Notes: generated by a model from the letters alone, not told the origin. A DNA stretch of 64,000 nucleotides from FEN-1297 sp964618785 (GCA_964618785.1 CAZUCY010000001.1:1-64000); one strand, 5' to 3'. Shown: positions 34,138 to 44,167, numbered from the stretch's first letter. Made by a program: numbers and translations.

Positions 34138-35541
34138 ATGAATACTAGTAGAAGAGAATTTATAAAAAAAATCGGACTTAGTACTGCTGCATTGGCTGTA
34201 GGCGCTGCTTTTACTGAAGGGGAACAATTGAGTACAAAACCTAAGTCGAAGGTTATTGGTACAAATGCTATGCATTATGATCGTATTATTGGCGCTAATG
34301 ACCGTGTTCATGTTGGTGTTGTCGGTTTTTCTCATCGTTTTGAGGACACATTGAGTCTTGCATTCAAAGCAAATGCAAAAGACATGAATATGGAATTTAT
34401 CGCTGTCTCGGATATTTGGAACCAAAGGAGAGATGAAGGTATTTCCTATTTAACCAAACTAACAGGAAATAAAATTATTGGGTATAGAAACAATGAAGAG
34501 TTGTATGAAAAATCAAAAGTTGATGCTGTCATAATCAGTACTGCTGATTTTCAACATGCTTATCATGCAACTGAAGCTGTAAGGGCTGGTCGTGATGCTT
34601 ATGTTGAAAAACCGTTAGCTGAATCGATGTCGGATAATAAAATGGTCCTTAATGCGGTAAAGGATACTAATAAAATTGTCCAGATAGGCTCGCAGAGAAG
34701 AAGCGGAACAAATTATCAAACTGCGGCAGAATATATAAAATCAGGCAGGTTTGGTGCAATAAAATTTGTAGAAATGACGTGGAATGTTAATCAGCCGGAT
34801 CGCTGGCGTTTACCTGATGTAGTAGCCAGGTTAAAAGAAAGCGATACTGATTGGAAAAGGTTTTTAGTTAATAGGGAAAGAATTCCGTTTAATCCCCGCA
34901 TCTACGTTGAATACCGTCTTTTCTGGCCTTATTCTTCAGGTATCCCTGGACAATGGATGTGCCATCAAATAGATACAGTTCATTGGTTTACGGGCTTTAA
35001 ACATCCGTTAAGTGTAATTGCCGGCGGTGGAATTTATATGTGGAATGACGGTAGAAAAAATGCCGACACTTTAACTGCTATTTTGGAATACGGGCCTGCT
35101 AACGATAAAGATACTACAAAAAGATTTCAGGTTAACTATTCTTCAAGATTTTCAAATTCGGCTGGAGATGTTAAAGAAATTTATTACTCTAATGGCGGCG
35201 AATTAAATCTGGATACAAACAAAGTCACGCCGCACGGCGGTTTAACTGCTGAGCATGCCGGTAAGTATCCGCAATTCGGGCTTCATGAAAATCTTCTTCC
35301 TGAATTTGAGCTTGCCGATGTAAAAACAAAAAGCATAACGGCTGCAAATGCCGGTTCTGATTTAATGACCACTGGTCACATGCGGAACTGGATGGAATGT
35401 ATAAGAAGCAGAAAACAACCTCATGCGCCTATCGAAGCCGGCTATAACCATTCAGTTGCAAGTCTAATGGTTACTGAATCTTTACACAGAGGAAGAAAAG
35501 TTACTTTTGATGAAAATAAGCAGGAAATAATAAATGCTTGA
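34138..35541 (+). CDS. Tat-exported Gfo/Idh/MocA family oxidoreductase
   Basis: A 467-residue NAD(P)-dependent oxidoreductase. The N-terminus has a twin-arginine motif (SRREFIKK) followed by a short hydrophobic stretch, so the folded, cofactor-loaded enzyme is probably exported. The Rossmann domain shows RVHVGVVGFSHR, VDAVIISTADFQHAYHA, VEKPLAESM and IGSQRRSG. The C-terminal domain follows the family pattern (MCHQIDTVHWFTGFKHP). The EKP motif supplies the active-site Lys. Such proteins oxidise or reduce sugars or sugar derivatives. It is longer than the average family member (about 350) mainly through C-terminal insertions. Confidence 0.88.
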   Translation: MNTSRREFIKKIGLSTAALAVGAAFTEGEQLSTKPKSKVIGTNAMHYDRIIGANDRVHVGVVGFSHRFEDTLSLAFKANAKDMNMEFIAVSDIWNQRRDEGISYLTKLTGNKIIGYRNNEELYEKSKVDAVIISTADFQHAYHATEAVRAGRDAYVEKPLAESMSDNKMVLNAVKDTNKIVQIGSQRRSGTNYQTAAEYIKSGRFGAIKFVEMTWNVNQPDRWRLPDVVARLKESDTDWKRFLVNRERIPFNPRIYVEYRLFWPYSSGIPGQWMCHQIDTVHWFTGFKHPLSVIAGGGIYMWNDGRKNADTLTAILEYGPANDKDTTKRFQVNYSSRFSNSAGDVKEIYYSNGGELNLDTNKVTPHGGLTAEHAGKYPQFGLHENLLPEFELADVKTKSITAANAGSDLMTTGHMRNWMECIRSRKQPHAPIEAGYNHSVASLMVTESLHRGRKVTFDENKQEIINA

Positions 35542-35588
35542 AAATAAACATATAAGAATTTTGTTGCATTTAGTATAACCACGCTTTC

Positions 35589-35752
35589 ATCTTTCCGGGG
35601 TCGAATTCCCCGTCCGCTTGNNNNNNNNNNNNNNNNNNNNNNNNNNNNNNNNNNNNNNNNNNNNNNNNNNNNNNNNNNNNNNNNNNNNNNNNNNNNNNNN
35701 NNNNNNNNNNNNNNNNNNNNATCTTTCCGGGGTCGAATTCCCCGTCCGCTTG
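35589..35752. other. Scaffolding artefact: 100 N flanked by an identical 32-bp duplication
   Basis: Bases 35589-35620 are identical to 35721-35752 with exactly 100 N between them, so two contigs sharing a 32-bp end were joined without merging. The shared sequence contains GGGG/CCCC and CCCG/CGGG hairpin arms and looks like an interspersed repeat, which would explain why assembly broke here. Intervening repeat copies could have been lost. Confidence 0.85.
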
Positions 35753-36097
35753 CTGCGGGATAGTTTATTTCTCAACTTTTTAGTATGATTTATCCTGTTT
35801 TTAACGCTAATACCTAAGAAATAAACACTTATACCATTATTCCTATAAAGCAGATTCTATTTTTTATTACATAAAAAGTCTTTTTTTTAATGAAAGTGGG
35901 TATACTTATTTTCAAAAGAATAAGTCCTTTTCTGGTAGAGGATATGATACAAATTTATGTCAGGGTTTAATAATAATTAAGGAAAAAGCATACAGGGATT
36001 TATCCGCAAGGATAGTTTCCCGGTAAACAGTAAAAGTTCAATTGATTCGGTTTGCTCTGATTATTGTTTTACATTTTAACAATGAGAGAAGTTTTTT
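35753..36097. other. Intergenic region, nothing identified
   Basis: No ORF or structured RNA is recognised between the contig join and the transporter gene. The transporter ATG at 36098 is preceded by GAGAGAAG at reasonable spacing. Confidence 0.45.
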
Positions 36098-37333
36098 ATG
36101 AGTCATTTAACATCTTCAGATTCGATTACTCCGGCGCCGCCTGCAAAAAGTTTCAAATCTGCTTTTATACTGATGAGTTCGCTTTTTTTTATGTGGGGTG
36201 CAATTGTTTCCTTAAATGATATTCTGATACCGCATTTGAAAAGTTTGTTCAAAATGAATTATACGGAAACGATGCTGATTCAATTCTGTTATTTCCTGGC
36301 ATATTTTACAATGGCTGTCCCGGCGAGTTTGGTGATTGGAAAAATCGGATATAAAAACGGAATCGTTCTTGGTTTGTCAATTGTGGGGACCGGCTGTTTA
36401 ATATTTTTACCGGCATCATATTTAATTTCTTACGGTTTATTCCTTTTTGGTTTAATTGTAATGGCATCTGGGAATGTTTTTCTGCAAGTAGTAGCAAATC
36501 CGTATGTTTTAGCGCTTGGTCCACCCGAAACAGCTTCCAGTCGTTTAAATTTAGCCCAGGGAATAAATTCACTTGCAACTACAATAGCTCCATTAACAGG
36601 CGCATATCTGATACTTGGCAAATTTGCAAACGATGCGCAGCATGCGGCTTCTGTTCAGGGACCTTATATTGGTCTTGCCGTATTTGCCTTTCTGGTAGCT
36701 GCAGCTTTTGCTGTAATTAAACTACCCGGGATCAATACAGCTCGTTCTAAAAAAGTCAAAGGCAATGTATTTAAATACCGTCAATTGCGTCTCGGCGTTA
36801 TTGCATTAACATTATATGTAGGTGCCGAAGTATCAATAGGTAGTTTTATAGTTAGTTACATTGGACAGCCATATATTGCCGGTTTTGCTGTTCAGACCGC
36901 CGCAAAATATATTCCGCTTTACTGGGGCGGCTTAATGATTGGACGTTTTGTCGGTTCTGCTATTCTGCAAAAGTATAGCGCTCAGAAAGTGCTTGTTTGC
37001 AATGCCATTCTTGCATTTGGATTTATTGCTGTTACTATACTGACTCATGGGTTCATATCGATGTGGGCAATGCTGATGGTAGGTTTATTCAATTCAATAA
37101 TGTGGTCAAATATTTTTGCTTTAGCAATTGATGGGCTCGGCGATTTAACTATTAAAGCATCTGGTGTTCTGATGATGGCTCCTATTGGCGGCGCTATATT
37201 TCCTCTTCTGCAAGGTGTATTGGCTGATAGCATAATTGGATTAAAATACTCTTATATACTTCCGTTATTATGTTATTTATTCATTTTGTACTATGGGCTG
37301 AATGGGCACAATCGATTAAATGAAAAAATATAA
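36098..37333 (+). CDS. FucP-like sugar:proton symporter (MFS)
   Basis: A 411-residue, 12-helix major facilitator protein of the FucP/GlcP sugar group. Characteristic segments are FFMWGAIVSLNDILIPHLKS in the first helix, VVANPYVLALGPPETASSRL and NLAQGINSLATTIAPLTGAY. The second half begins after a basic loop near residue 215 (ARSKKVKGN). Members carry fucose, glucose, galactose or other hexoses with protons. It lies between Gfo/Idh oxidoreductase and esterase genes, so it probably imports a sugar released from the same glycan. Confidence 0.88.
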   Translation: MSHLTSSDSITPAPPAKSFKSAFILMSSLFFMWGAIVSLNDILIPHLKSLFKMNYTETMLIQFCYFLAYFTMAVPASLVIGKIGYKNGIVLGLSIVGTGCLIFLPASYLISYGLFLFGLIVMASGNVFLQVVANPYVLALGPPETASSRLNLAQGINSLATTIAPLTGAYLILGKFANDAQHAASVQGPYIGLAVFAFLVAAAFAVIKLPGINTARSKKVKGNVFKYRQLRLGVIALTLYVGAEVSIGSFIVSYIGQPYIAGFAVQTAAKYIPLYWGGLMIGRFVGSAILQKYSAQKVLVCNAILAFGFIAVTILTHGFISMWAMLMVGLFNSIMWSNIFALAIDGLGDLTIKASGVLMMAPIGGAIFPLLQGVLADSIIGLKYSYILPLLCYLFILYYGLNGHNRLNEKI

Positions 37334-37472
37334 TTATATATAAATATAACGCAAAGAAATAAGTATGATGAACCTGTCTTATTTTGGTGTCCGGCTGATT
37401 TTTACCCTGGAAATTTCAAAGCCGGCTTTGATGTTTGGATAGAGAATAAAACAATATTTCGGTAGACAAAAA

Positions 37473-39191
37473 ATGAGAGATTTGAATTTGGTTCCGGCAG
37501 AATGGATTAAAAAATTAAAATTAGTTTTATTGTCTTTCTCTCTTTTCTTCTTGGGCATCAACATTTATGCGCAACAGGATACATCAAACTTACGCTTTGA
37601 AATTTCCTTCCCCTCCAAACTTCAAAAACAGCCTGTTACGGGGCGTATTTTTTTAATTATTGTAGCCAAAGACGGAATCGAACCGCGTTTACAAATGAGA
37701 TCTGGTCCGGCTCTGTTCGGTGTGGATATAAATCAGCTTAAGCCGGATGTAACTATTGAGATAAATAATGATTGTCCCGGAAGTCCTGTAAGAAGTTTGC
37801 GAAATCTTCCAGCCGGTGATTATTATGTACAAGCGGTTTTGAATGTCTATACTGAATTTCACCGTTCAGATGGTTATACTATTTGGGCGCACATGGACCA
37901 ATGGGAAGGACAGAAATTTTACAAATCGCCGGGCAATCTAATAAGTGATCCGGTAAAAATTAGTATTGAACCCGGCGTAAGCAATTCCTATAAGCTTAGT
38001 CTAACGAAAGTTATTCCGCCGGTTGAACTTCCACAAAACACTTCTTATTTAAAATATATAAAAATAAAAAGTGAACTGTTATCAAAATTTTGGGGACATC
38101 CATTCTATCTTGGTGCAGCTATATTGCTTCCCAAAGGCTACGATACTCATCCTGCCGTTTATTATCCTGTAGAATATATTCAGGGTCATTTTAGTCTTGA
38201 TCCGGTTAATGGTTTCAGTACGGAAAATACACCGGAAAGCGAAGAAGACAGGCAAAGGCGCCTGCGGAATTATGATGAAACAGGATACGAATATTATCAG
38301 GCATGGACATCAGAAAATTTTCCAAGAATGATTTGTGTGACTTTTCAGCATCCAACGCCATACTATGATGATTCCTATGCAGTTAATTCAGCTAATAATG
38401 GTCCTTACGATGATGCTATTATGACGGAATTAATACCTTACATTGAAAAGAACTTCCGGATTATTACAGAGCCTTATGCCCGTGCTGTAACTGGTGGTTC
38501 AACCGGCGGATGGGAAACTTTAGCTTTACAAATTCATCATCCTGACTTTTTTGGAGGGGCATGGGTGTTCTATCCCGATCCTATTGATTTTAGGCAGTAT
38601 GGAATTGTTAATATTTATGATGATGATAATGCTTTCTTTTTAAAAAATACCTGGGGTTCTGTAGAAAGACCGATGTCACGGACTAGTACCGGACAAACAA
38701 CCGAAACAATTAGAGAAGCAAGTTATGGTGAAAGCGTATTAGGTAGTAAAGACAGATCTGGTGAACAGTTGGCAATATGGGAAGCAGCTTACGGACCTGT
38801 TGGTGAGGACGGTTATCCCAAACCTCTATGGAATCCTGTCACCGGAAAGATTGATCATTCTGTATCTGATTATATGCGCGATCATGGTTATGATCTTAGG
38901 TATTATTTAGAGTCTAATTGGTCTTCTTTAGGACCTAAATTGAAAGGCAAATTGCATTTTTATTGTGGTGATATGGATAATTTATTCCTCAATCTCGGTG
39001 TATACCTGATGGAAGATTTTTTAAAAGCAACAAAAAATCCGTATTATGATGGTTATTTTGAATATGGAAGACCGCTGAAAGGACATGGCTGGCATCCAAT
39101 GAAAAATTATGAACTCGATCAAATGATAGGTCAATATATTCTTAATAATACTCCTAAGGAAAAATTATCGGTCAAGTGGATGTATAAATAG
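37473..39191 (+). CDS. Secreted esterase-like alpha/beta hydrolase
   Basis: A 572-residue protein with a signal peptide ending near NIYAQQ. An N-terminal beta-sandwich-like region (about 40-190) is followed by an alpha/beta-hydrolase domain. The nucleophile elbow is TGGSTGGWETLAL (GxSxG type). DDAIMTELIPYIEKNFRII just before it is typical of the putative esterase (enterochelin-esterase/EstD) family, and GHGWHPM near residue 550 can supply the catalytic His. It may deacylate a polysaccharide or a phenolic ester. The N-terminal region before the signal hydrophobic core is unusually long (MRDLNLVPAEWIKKLK), so a later start is possible but no better site is seen. Confidence 0.75.
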   Translation: MRDLNLVPAEWIKKLKLVLLSFSLFFLGINIYAQQDTSNLRFEISFPSKLQKQPVTGRIFLIIVAKDGIEPRLQMRSGPALFGVDINQLKPDVTIEINNDCPGSPVRSLRNLPAGDYYVQAVLNVYTEFHRSDGYTIWAHMDQWEGQKFYKSPGNLISDPVKISIEPGVSNSYKLSLTKVIPPVELPQNTSYLKYIKIKSELLSKFWGHPFYLGAAILLPKGYDTHPAVYYPVEYIQGHFSLDPVNGFSTENTPESEEDRQRRLRNYDETGYEYYQAWTSENFPRMICVTFQHPTPYYDDSYAVNSANNGPYDDAIMTELIPYIEKNFRIITEPYARAVTGGSTGGWETLALQIHHPDFFGGAWVFYPDPIDFRQYGIVNIYDDDNAFFLKNTWGSVERPMSRTSTGQTTETIREASYGESVLGSKDRSGEQLAIWEAAYGPVGEDGYPKPLWNPVTGKIDHSVSDYMRDHGYDLRYYLESNWSSLGPKLKGKLHFYCGDMDNLFLNLGVYLMEDFLKATKNPYYDGYFEYGRPLKGHGWHPMKNYELDQMIGQYILNNTPKEKLSVKWMYK

Positions 39192-39423
39192 AATTCTATT
39201 TTAGGGGATTTCCGCTATAATATTTAGTTGCTTTGGTTTATCATTTATTATCTGATTTTAAAACTTTAAAAATATTTATTTATTGGTAAAATGGAAAAAT
39301 GTATTAGATTTAAACTGAGATTTTGCGGAGCGGTAAGACAAATTTTCTGAAAAGATTTCACAATTATTTTATATTTAGAGGTGAAGATAGTATCTTCTTG
39401 TAAAAATATATTTATTTAGTTAT

Positions 39424-40326
39424 ATGATAAGAGTTTATCATAATTCCTTTTTTGCTATGGGAAGTCGCTTTAATGCGGTATTCCCATTTTATAATCAAGA
39501 TATATGTGAACATATCTTTCACTTAATTCAAATTGAAGTTCTAAGAATTGAATCTAAGCTGAGCTATTTTAATCCAGCCAGTGAAGTTTATAAAATAAAT
39601 ATGACTGCTTGCAAATCATTTGTGAAATTGGATAATGAATTGTTGAGTATCCTTGAAACTTGTATGGATTATTCTGAAAAAACATTCGGAGCTTATGATA
39701 TTACACTTCGTCCTATAATAGAATATATTGAAGCATTTGGCGGGACATCTGCGCCGGCTGGGCGCTCATATCTTAATCAAATAGAACTGGATAGTGTAAA
39801 TAAATCTATTCGCTTCGGTTGTGATAAAGTTAAAATAGATTTTGGCGGATTTGGGAAAGGGTATGCTCTTGAAAAAATTAAATCGCTTTTGGATAATTCG
39901 CCAATTGAGAATGCTTTCATTAGTTTTGGCGAGAGTTCTATCTACGCAAAAGGAATGCATCCTTGCGGAGATTACTGGCAAGTTGGAATAAAAAATTTCT
40001 ATAATGCTGAAGATTCATTATATACTTTTAAACTTTCGGATAATTCAATCTCAACTTCCGGTAATTACTATGTAGATGATTCCGGTCAGCTTTGCAGCAA
40101 GGTTAATGTTATAAACCCTTTAACAGGAAGAGCTGTTGATGAATTATCGGCTGTAAGTATCAAATCCAATTCTCCGCTTGAAGCAGAAATATTATCAACT
40201 GCATTCCTTGTCATGGAGGACGAGCAGAATTATAAAATTATGGATAGGTTTAAAAACATTGAAGCGGTTAAAATCCTTTATAACGAAAATAAACCTATCA
40301 AAAAATATTTTAGCAGGACATACTAA
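39424..40326 (+). CDS. apbE: Divergent ApbE-like protein (FAD:protein FMN transferase family)
   Basis: A 300-residue ApbE-family protein without a signal peptide. Family landmarks include MGSRFNAVFPF, LSYFNPASEV, IDFGGFGKGYALEKIK, FISFGESSI and STSGNYY. Several catalytic positions differ: the usual HIIDPRTG reads NVINPLTG (His to Asn), and the Mg-binding DALAT segment reads AEILSTAF (Asp to Glu). ApbE enzymes attach FMN to a Thr/Ser in partner proteins; no partner with a clear flavinylation motif is seen here. The stop overlaps the start of the next gene (TAATG), so it is translationally coupled to the oxidoreductase. It may be an altered or repurposed enzyme. Confidence 0.8.
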   Translation: MIRVYHNSFFAMGSRFNAVFPFYNQDICEHIFHLIQIEVLRIESKLSYFNPASEVYKINMTACKSFVKLDNELLSILETCMDYSEKTFGAYDITLRPIIEYIEAFGGTSAPAGRSYLNQIELDSVNKSIRFGCDKVKIDFGGFGKGYALEKIKSLLDNSPIENAFISFGESSIYAKGMHPCGDYWQVGIKNFYNAEDSLYTFKLSDNSISTSGNYYVDDSGQLCSKVNVINPLTGRAVDELSAVSIKSNSPLEAEILSTAFLVMEDEQNYKIMDRFKNIEAVKILYNENKPIKKYFSRTY

Positions 40327-41606
40327 TGGAAGATTTGTTTTATATTAACCGGCGGGAATTTTTTAAAAAAATTTCATTATTCGCGGGTTCTTCAATTGCG
40401 CTTGCATCAATGCCGTGGTTGAAAATTTTTAACGATGATATTTATGCCAAATCGGTTAGTGATAAAGTGCGTCTTGGTTTTATTGGAATTGGCGATAGGG
40501 GAAGCGCATTACTTCTGAATGTACAGGCTATTGCTAAGCCGTTAAACGTTGAGATAGCGGCAATTTGTGATAATTATGAACCGAATTATCAAAGAGCAAT
40601 TAAATTCACAAGTGGAAAAGCAAAAGCTTTTTACAACTATCTCGATTTGCTGAATATGAAAGATATTGACGGTGTGGTTATTGCCACACCGCTTCATGAG
40701 CACTCCCGTATGACCATTGATGCATTAAATGCTGGTGTTCATGTCTTTTGTGAAAAATCAATGGCGCGTTCAATTGAGGATTCAAAAAAAATGTACGATG
40801 AGCATCTGCGGACAAAACGGATTTTACAAATCGGTCACCAAAGAGTTTTCAGCCCGGTTTATCTGGATGCAATTCAAAAAATCCGTAGGGGAGATTTGGG
40901 GCAGATAACTCATATGAGGGCATACTGGCATAGAAATGGGAATTGGCGCCGCCCGGTACCGGAGGGCAAACCTGAACTGGAAAAGAAAATAAATTGGAGG
41001 CTGTATAATATTTTCTCCGCGGGTTTATTTACAGAATTACTTTCTCATCAACTTCAGGTTGCTAACTGGATAAAGGATTCGTTCCCTGCTTCTGTGGTTG
41101 CTAACGGTAATCTTATTTATTGGAAGGATGGGAGAGATGTTTACGACCACATTTCTTGTCTGTATTATTATCCGGATGATTCACAATTTATTTATGATTC
41201 TATAACTACTAATAAACATTATGGATGTGAGGAACAAATACTCGGCAGCAAAGGTTCTATGGAGTTGGAACTAAATAAAGTATATTCGGAATCTCCCCCG
41301 ACGCCGCCGGCTATTCAGCAGCTAATCAACGATATTGAAAAAGATGTTTTTAAAACTATCCCGATCGGCGGCGCAAGCTGGGTCCCCGAAACGGCTATTA
41401 ATACTAAAGGTGATTATATCTCCGATAACTATAAAATGGATGAAACCAAACTTCAACTGGAAGCTTTTGTTCGTTATATTCGGAAAGGAAATGCGCCTGA
41501 GGAATTACCTGTTCAAGGCTATTATTCAACTGTCTGGTCGCTGCTTGCAGAACAAGCTGCGAAAACACAGCAGCGCTTATCGTTAGATGACAAATACCGG
41601 ATTTAA
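40326..41606 (+). CDS. Tat-exported Gfo/Idh/MocA family oxidoreductase coupled to ApbE
   Basis: A 426-residue oxidoreductase beginning with a Tat-like signal (NRREFFKK, then a hydrophobic stretch to SMPWL). The Rossmann fold shows RLGFIGIGDRGSAL, IDGVVIATPLHEHSR, VFCEKSMARS and LQIGHQRV. In the active-site Lys motif EKP becomes EKS. GLFTELLSHQLQVANW is the C-terminal domain helix with the usual His. It starts inside the apbE stop codon and is followed after one base by a small membrane protein, so three genes form one unit. It is a paralogue of the protein at 34138-35541 and probably acts on a sugar in the periplasm. Confidence 0.87.
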   Translation: MEDLFYINRREFFKKISLFAGSSIALASMPWLKIFNDDIYAKSVSDKVRLGFIGIGDRGSALLLNVQAIAKPLNVEIAAICDNYEPNYQRAIKFTSGKAKAFYNYLDLLNMKDIDGVVIATPLHEHSRMTIDALNAGVHVFCEKSMARSIEDSKKMYDEHLRTKRILQIGHQRVFSPVYLDAIQKIRRGDLGQITHMRAYWHRNGNWRRPVPEGKPELEKKINWRLYNIFSAGLFTELLSHQLQVANWIKDSFPASVVANGNLIYWKDGRDVYDHISCLYYYPDDSQFIYDSITTNKHYGCEEQILGSKGSMELELNKVYSESPPTPPAIQQLINDIEKDVFKTIPIGGASWVPETAINTKGDYISDNYKMDETKLQLEAFVRYIRKGNAPEELPVQGYYSTVWSLLAEQAAKTQQRLSLDDKYRI

Positions 41607-41607
41607 A

Positions 41608-41850
41608 ATGAAAGACTTTACAATTAGCGGCAAACGAATAAAAACTGAAATAAAAATTTGGTTATTTTGTTTTTGTGCTGCCTTACTGATAAATATTTTT
41701 GCTGTAATAAATTACAAGACTAATTGGATTGAGATATTTTCTCAATTGCATATTGTCCTTTTGCTGTCAATACTGATTTATTTGTTATTAGGAGTGATCA
41801 GAATTATCACCCGTATAATTGCCAGGCTGTTTAAGCTTGTGAAAAATTAA
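41608..41850 (+). CDS. Small two-helix membrane protein following the oxidoreductase
   Basis: An 80-residue protein (MKDFTISGKRIKTEIKIWLF...) with two hydrophobic helices at about 17-37 and 47-68 and basic ends. ATG 41608 is the natural start, one base after the oxidoreductase stop; a longer frame would overlap that gene. Similar short membrane proteins follow Gfo/Idh genes in other Bacteroidota in my recollection. It may anchor or couple the exported oxidoreductase at the membrane. No named family. Confidence 0.65.
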   Translation: MKDFTISGKRIKTEIKIWLFCFCAALLINIFAVINYKTNWIEIFSQLHIVLLLSILIYLLLGVIRIITRIIARLFKLVKN

Positions 41851-42133
41851 TTTATTGCTTTTAATAATCAGATAAGCTTTTAACAGCCGGCAATTATTAG
41901 TCGGGCTTTATTATCTTGGAGGATAATTAATTATATAAATTTTTAAATGTATCCATATATCGGCGGAATTGCTTAATTAAGAAATCTTTATAAAGGTCTT
42001 CGTTTTCAATCTCTGAAGATATAATCTGAGGCAAGGTCCTTATTAGTTAAAATATTACCATATGCAGCGCGTAAAACCTGCCTTATAAAATATATTCAAA
42101 TATCTTAGCGGGAATCAGAAGATTAGGTATGAA
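41851..42133 (+). other. Convergent intergenic region with a weak hairpin
   Basis: AGATAA (near 41869) and TTATCT (near 41912) can pair around an inner AGCC/GGCT-type stem, placing a possible bidirectional terminator between the two convergent gene groups. Pairing is imperfect. Confidence 0.3.
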
Positions 42134-43435
42134 TTATATTATTGCTTCTTCCATTTTAGGGACGAGTAAATGGAAGATAAGAAACGCTATTAAATAAGCC
42201 GAACCGGAAATAATAAACAATGGAAGATAAGATCCTGTAAATTGTAGAATTAATCCCGTTGAAATTTGGAATAATGCACCGCCGATGGCGCCGGCGGTGC
42301 CGCCCAGCCCGACAATAGAACCAATAGCCTTTTTTGGAAACATGTCGGAAGCTGTTGTAAAAATATTTGCAGACCATCCTTGATGGGCAGCAGCTGCAAG
42401 ACCAATTAAAGCTACAGAAGTCCACAATGAGACATCTGATGCCATAACAATCGGTACAATCATTACTGCGCATAGTATCATTACGAATTTTCGTGCTTTA
42501 TTCACAGACCAACCCATACTTATAAATTTACCTGAGAGCCATCCTCCGCCTATACTGCCGATGCTTGTCATTGTATATATAATTATAAGAGGCCATCCTA
42601 TATTAGTTAAGTTTAAGCCGTATTTATGATTTAAAAATCCTGGAAGCCAAAATAAGTAGAAATACCAGATGGGATCGGTAAGAAATTTACCGATAACAAA
42701 TGCCCATGCTTGTTTGAATTTTAGAAGTTTTAACCAGGGAATCCTTTCATTAATTTCTTTGTCATTATCGCTTAAAATATATTCTAATTCTTTATGGTTT
42801 ACTTTTTTATGTTTCTCCGGTTTCTCATACATGTAGTACCAGCATAGCAACCAGATAAAACAAATTGGTCCGGTCATAATAAACGCGCTTTGCCATCCAT
42901 ACGTTAAGGTAAGCCATGGAACAACAATTGGCGCAAATACAGCTCCTATATTTGCGCCGGAATTAAATAATCCTGTTGCAAATGCTCTTTCCTTTTTAGG
43001 AAACCACTCCGCAACTGTTTTAATTGCGGCGGGAAAATTTCCTGATTCACCTAAACCCAATGAGGCGCGTGCAACGCCAAATTCAAATGGCGTCCTTGCT
43101 AAGGAATGTGACATTGCTGCAAGGCTCCAGAGACATACGGAGATCGAGTAACTTAACTTTGTTCCGAATCTGTCAATTAAACTTCCAAAGAAGGTTTGTC
43201 CCAGTGCATAAGCCGTGGTAAATGCGGCAATAATTAATCCGTATTCAGCCTCCGACCATCCTATTTTTACCTGCAAAATAGGTTTAAGAAGCCCAAGAAC
43301 ATTTCTATCTATATAATTGATTGTCGTAGCAAAAAATAAAAGCATGCAAATTGACCAGCGGTAAGAACTCGCTTTTACAGACTGCTCCGATAGATCTGTT
43401 GAGTACTTGTTGGGAACGGTATTATTTATCACCAT
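42134..43435 (-). CDS. ACS-family MFS transporter, ExuT-like (hexuronate or sugar acid)
   Basis: A 433-residue, 12-helix transporter. NYIDRNVLGLLKPILQ, GWSEAEYGLIIAAFTTAYAL, GSLIDRFGTKLSYSISV, GLGESGNFPAAIKTVAEWFP and KKERAFATGLFNSGANIGAV are the signature segments of the anion:cation symporter family that includes the hexuronate transporter ExuT and galactarate/glucarate carriers. A sugar-acid substrate would fit the oxidoreductases nearby, whose products could be aldonic or keto-sugars. It is transcribed divergently from the GH92 gene. Confidence 0.88.
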   Translation of the reverse strand: MVINNTVPNKYSTDLSEQSVKASSYRWSICMLLFFATTINYIDRNVLGLLKPILQVKIGWSEAEYGLIIAAFTTAYALGQTFFGSLIDRFGTKLSYSISVCLWSLAAMSHSLARTPFEFGVARASLGLGESGNFPAAIKTVAEWFPKKERAFATGLFNSGANIGAVFAPIVVPWLTLTYGWQSAFIMTGPICFIWLLCWYYMYEKPEKHKKVNHKELEYILSDNDKEINERIPWLKLLKFKQAWAFVIGKFLTDPIWYFYLFWLPGFLNHKYGLNLTNIGWPLIIIYTMTSIGSIGGGWLSGKFISMGWSVNKARKFVMILCAVMIVPIVMASDVSLWTSVALIGLAAAAHQGWSANIFTTASDMFPKKAIGSIVGLGGTAGAIGGALFQISTGLILQFTGSYLPLFIISGSAYLIAFLIFHLLVPKMEEAII

Positions 43436-43511
43436 TATGGTTTAGCCTTTTTTATTTAATTAAAATGAGTAAAGATTAGGCAGGTATTAAAACTAAGTAT
43501 TTCCCTCAAGT

Positions 43512-43530
43512 TTTTCAAATTATTTGAAAA
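43512..43530. promoter_or_regulatory. Perfect 9-bp-arm palindrome upstream of the ExuT-like gene
   Basis: TTTTCAAAT and ATTTGAAAA flank a single T, about 77 bp before the transporter start on the minus strand. The compact symmetry fits a dimeric repressor operator. No matching copy is noticed elsewhere in the window. Confidence 0.4.
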
Positions 43531-44167
43531 GAATATTCCAGCCAGGTTCAACTTTACTCAAATTAGTCCCAACAGAATCTTTTCACCTGATTTTATTTTT
43601 TAATGGTTGCTTTAATACGGCTTCGCCATAGTAAGTCCCATTTTTATTTGATGGGCTTTCTTTGTGACTATTACTGATGGCTATAATTTTAAATGATTTA
43701 CCGGATTATTAAATACTCTTTCCGTTACTAACATTTTAAAACTCGGGAAAAAACTTTTGTCCGTAATTGAAGACATCAATCTATTGTCTGGAACATCCTT
43801 TATTGTATAATGTTATTTAGTGACATCCTTATAAAATTAAACCTTCTTCAGAATGAAAATTATTCTATTTTTATTCCAATAAATGGAAAACCTGTTTTAA
43901 ATACGATGCTAATAATAAGTTAACTTTTTTACTAAGACTTGTTTGTATGTTTAAATCTTAGGTGTTTATGTCAAAATGGGGTTAATTTTAATATTTTATT
44001 ATTTACATTTCCGCCTAAGAAATAAAATTTATTTCAATAGACAAGTAAGGCGGTTTCAACCTCGGTTTAATTTCTAATGATTTAACGAAGTGACGGCAGA
44101 GAAAATTATTAAAGCCGGAATTAAATTAGGCATATGATTTTTTATTTTTAATTACGGAGCTGGATTT
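43531..44167. other. Long divergent intergenic region
   Basis: About 640 bases upstream of GH92 with no ORF. CCCAT/ATGGG arms near 43640-43665 can form a small hairpin. It should carry promoters for the glycan-utilisation genes, but I cannot locate them reliably. TACGGAGC precedes the GH92 ATG. Confidence 0.4.

Noticed and set aside
41587..41607. Upstream extension of the small membrane protein
   Set aside because: The extra residues overlap the end of the oxidoreductase gene; ATG 41608, just after that stop, gives a natural start.
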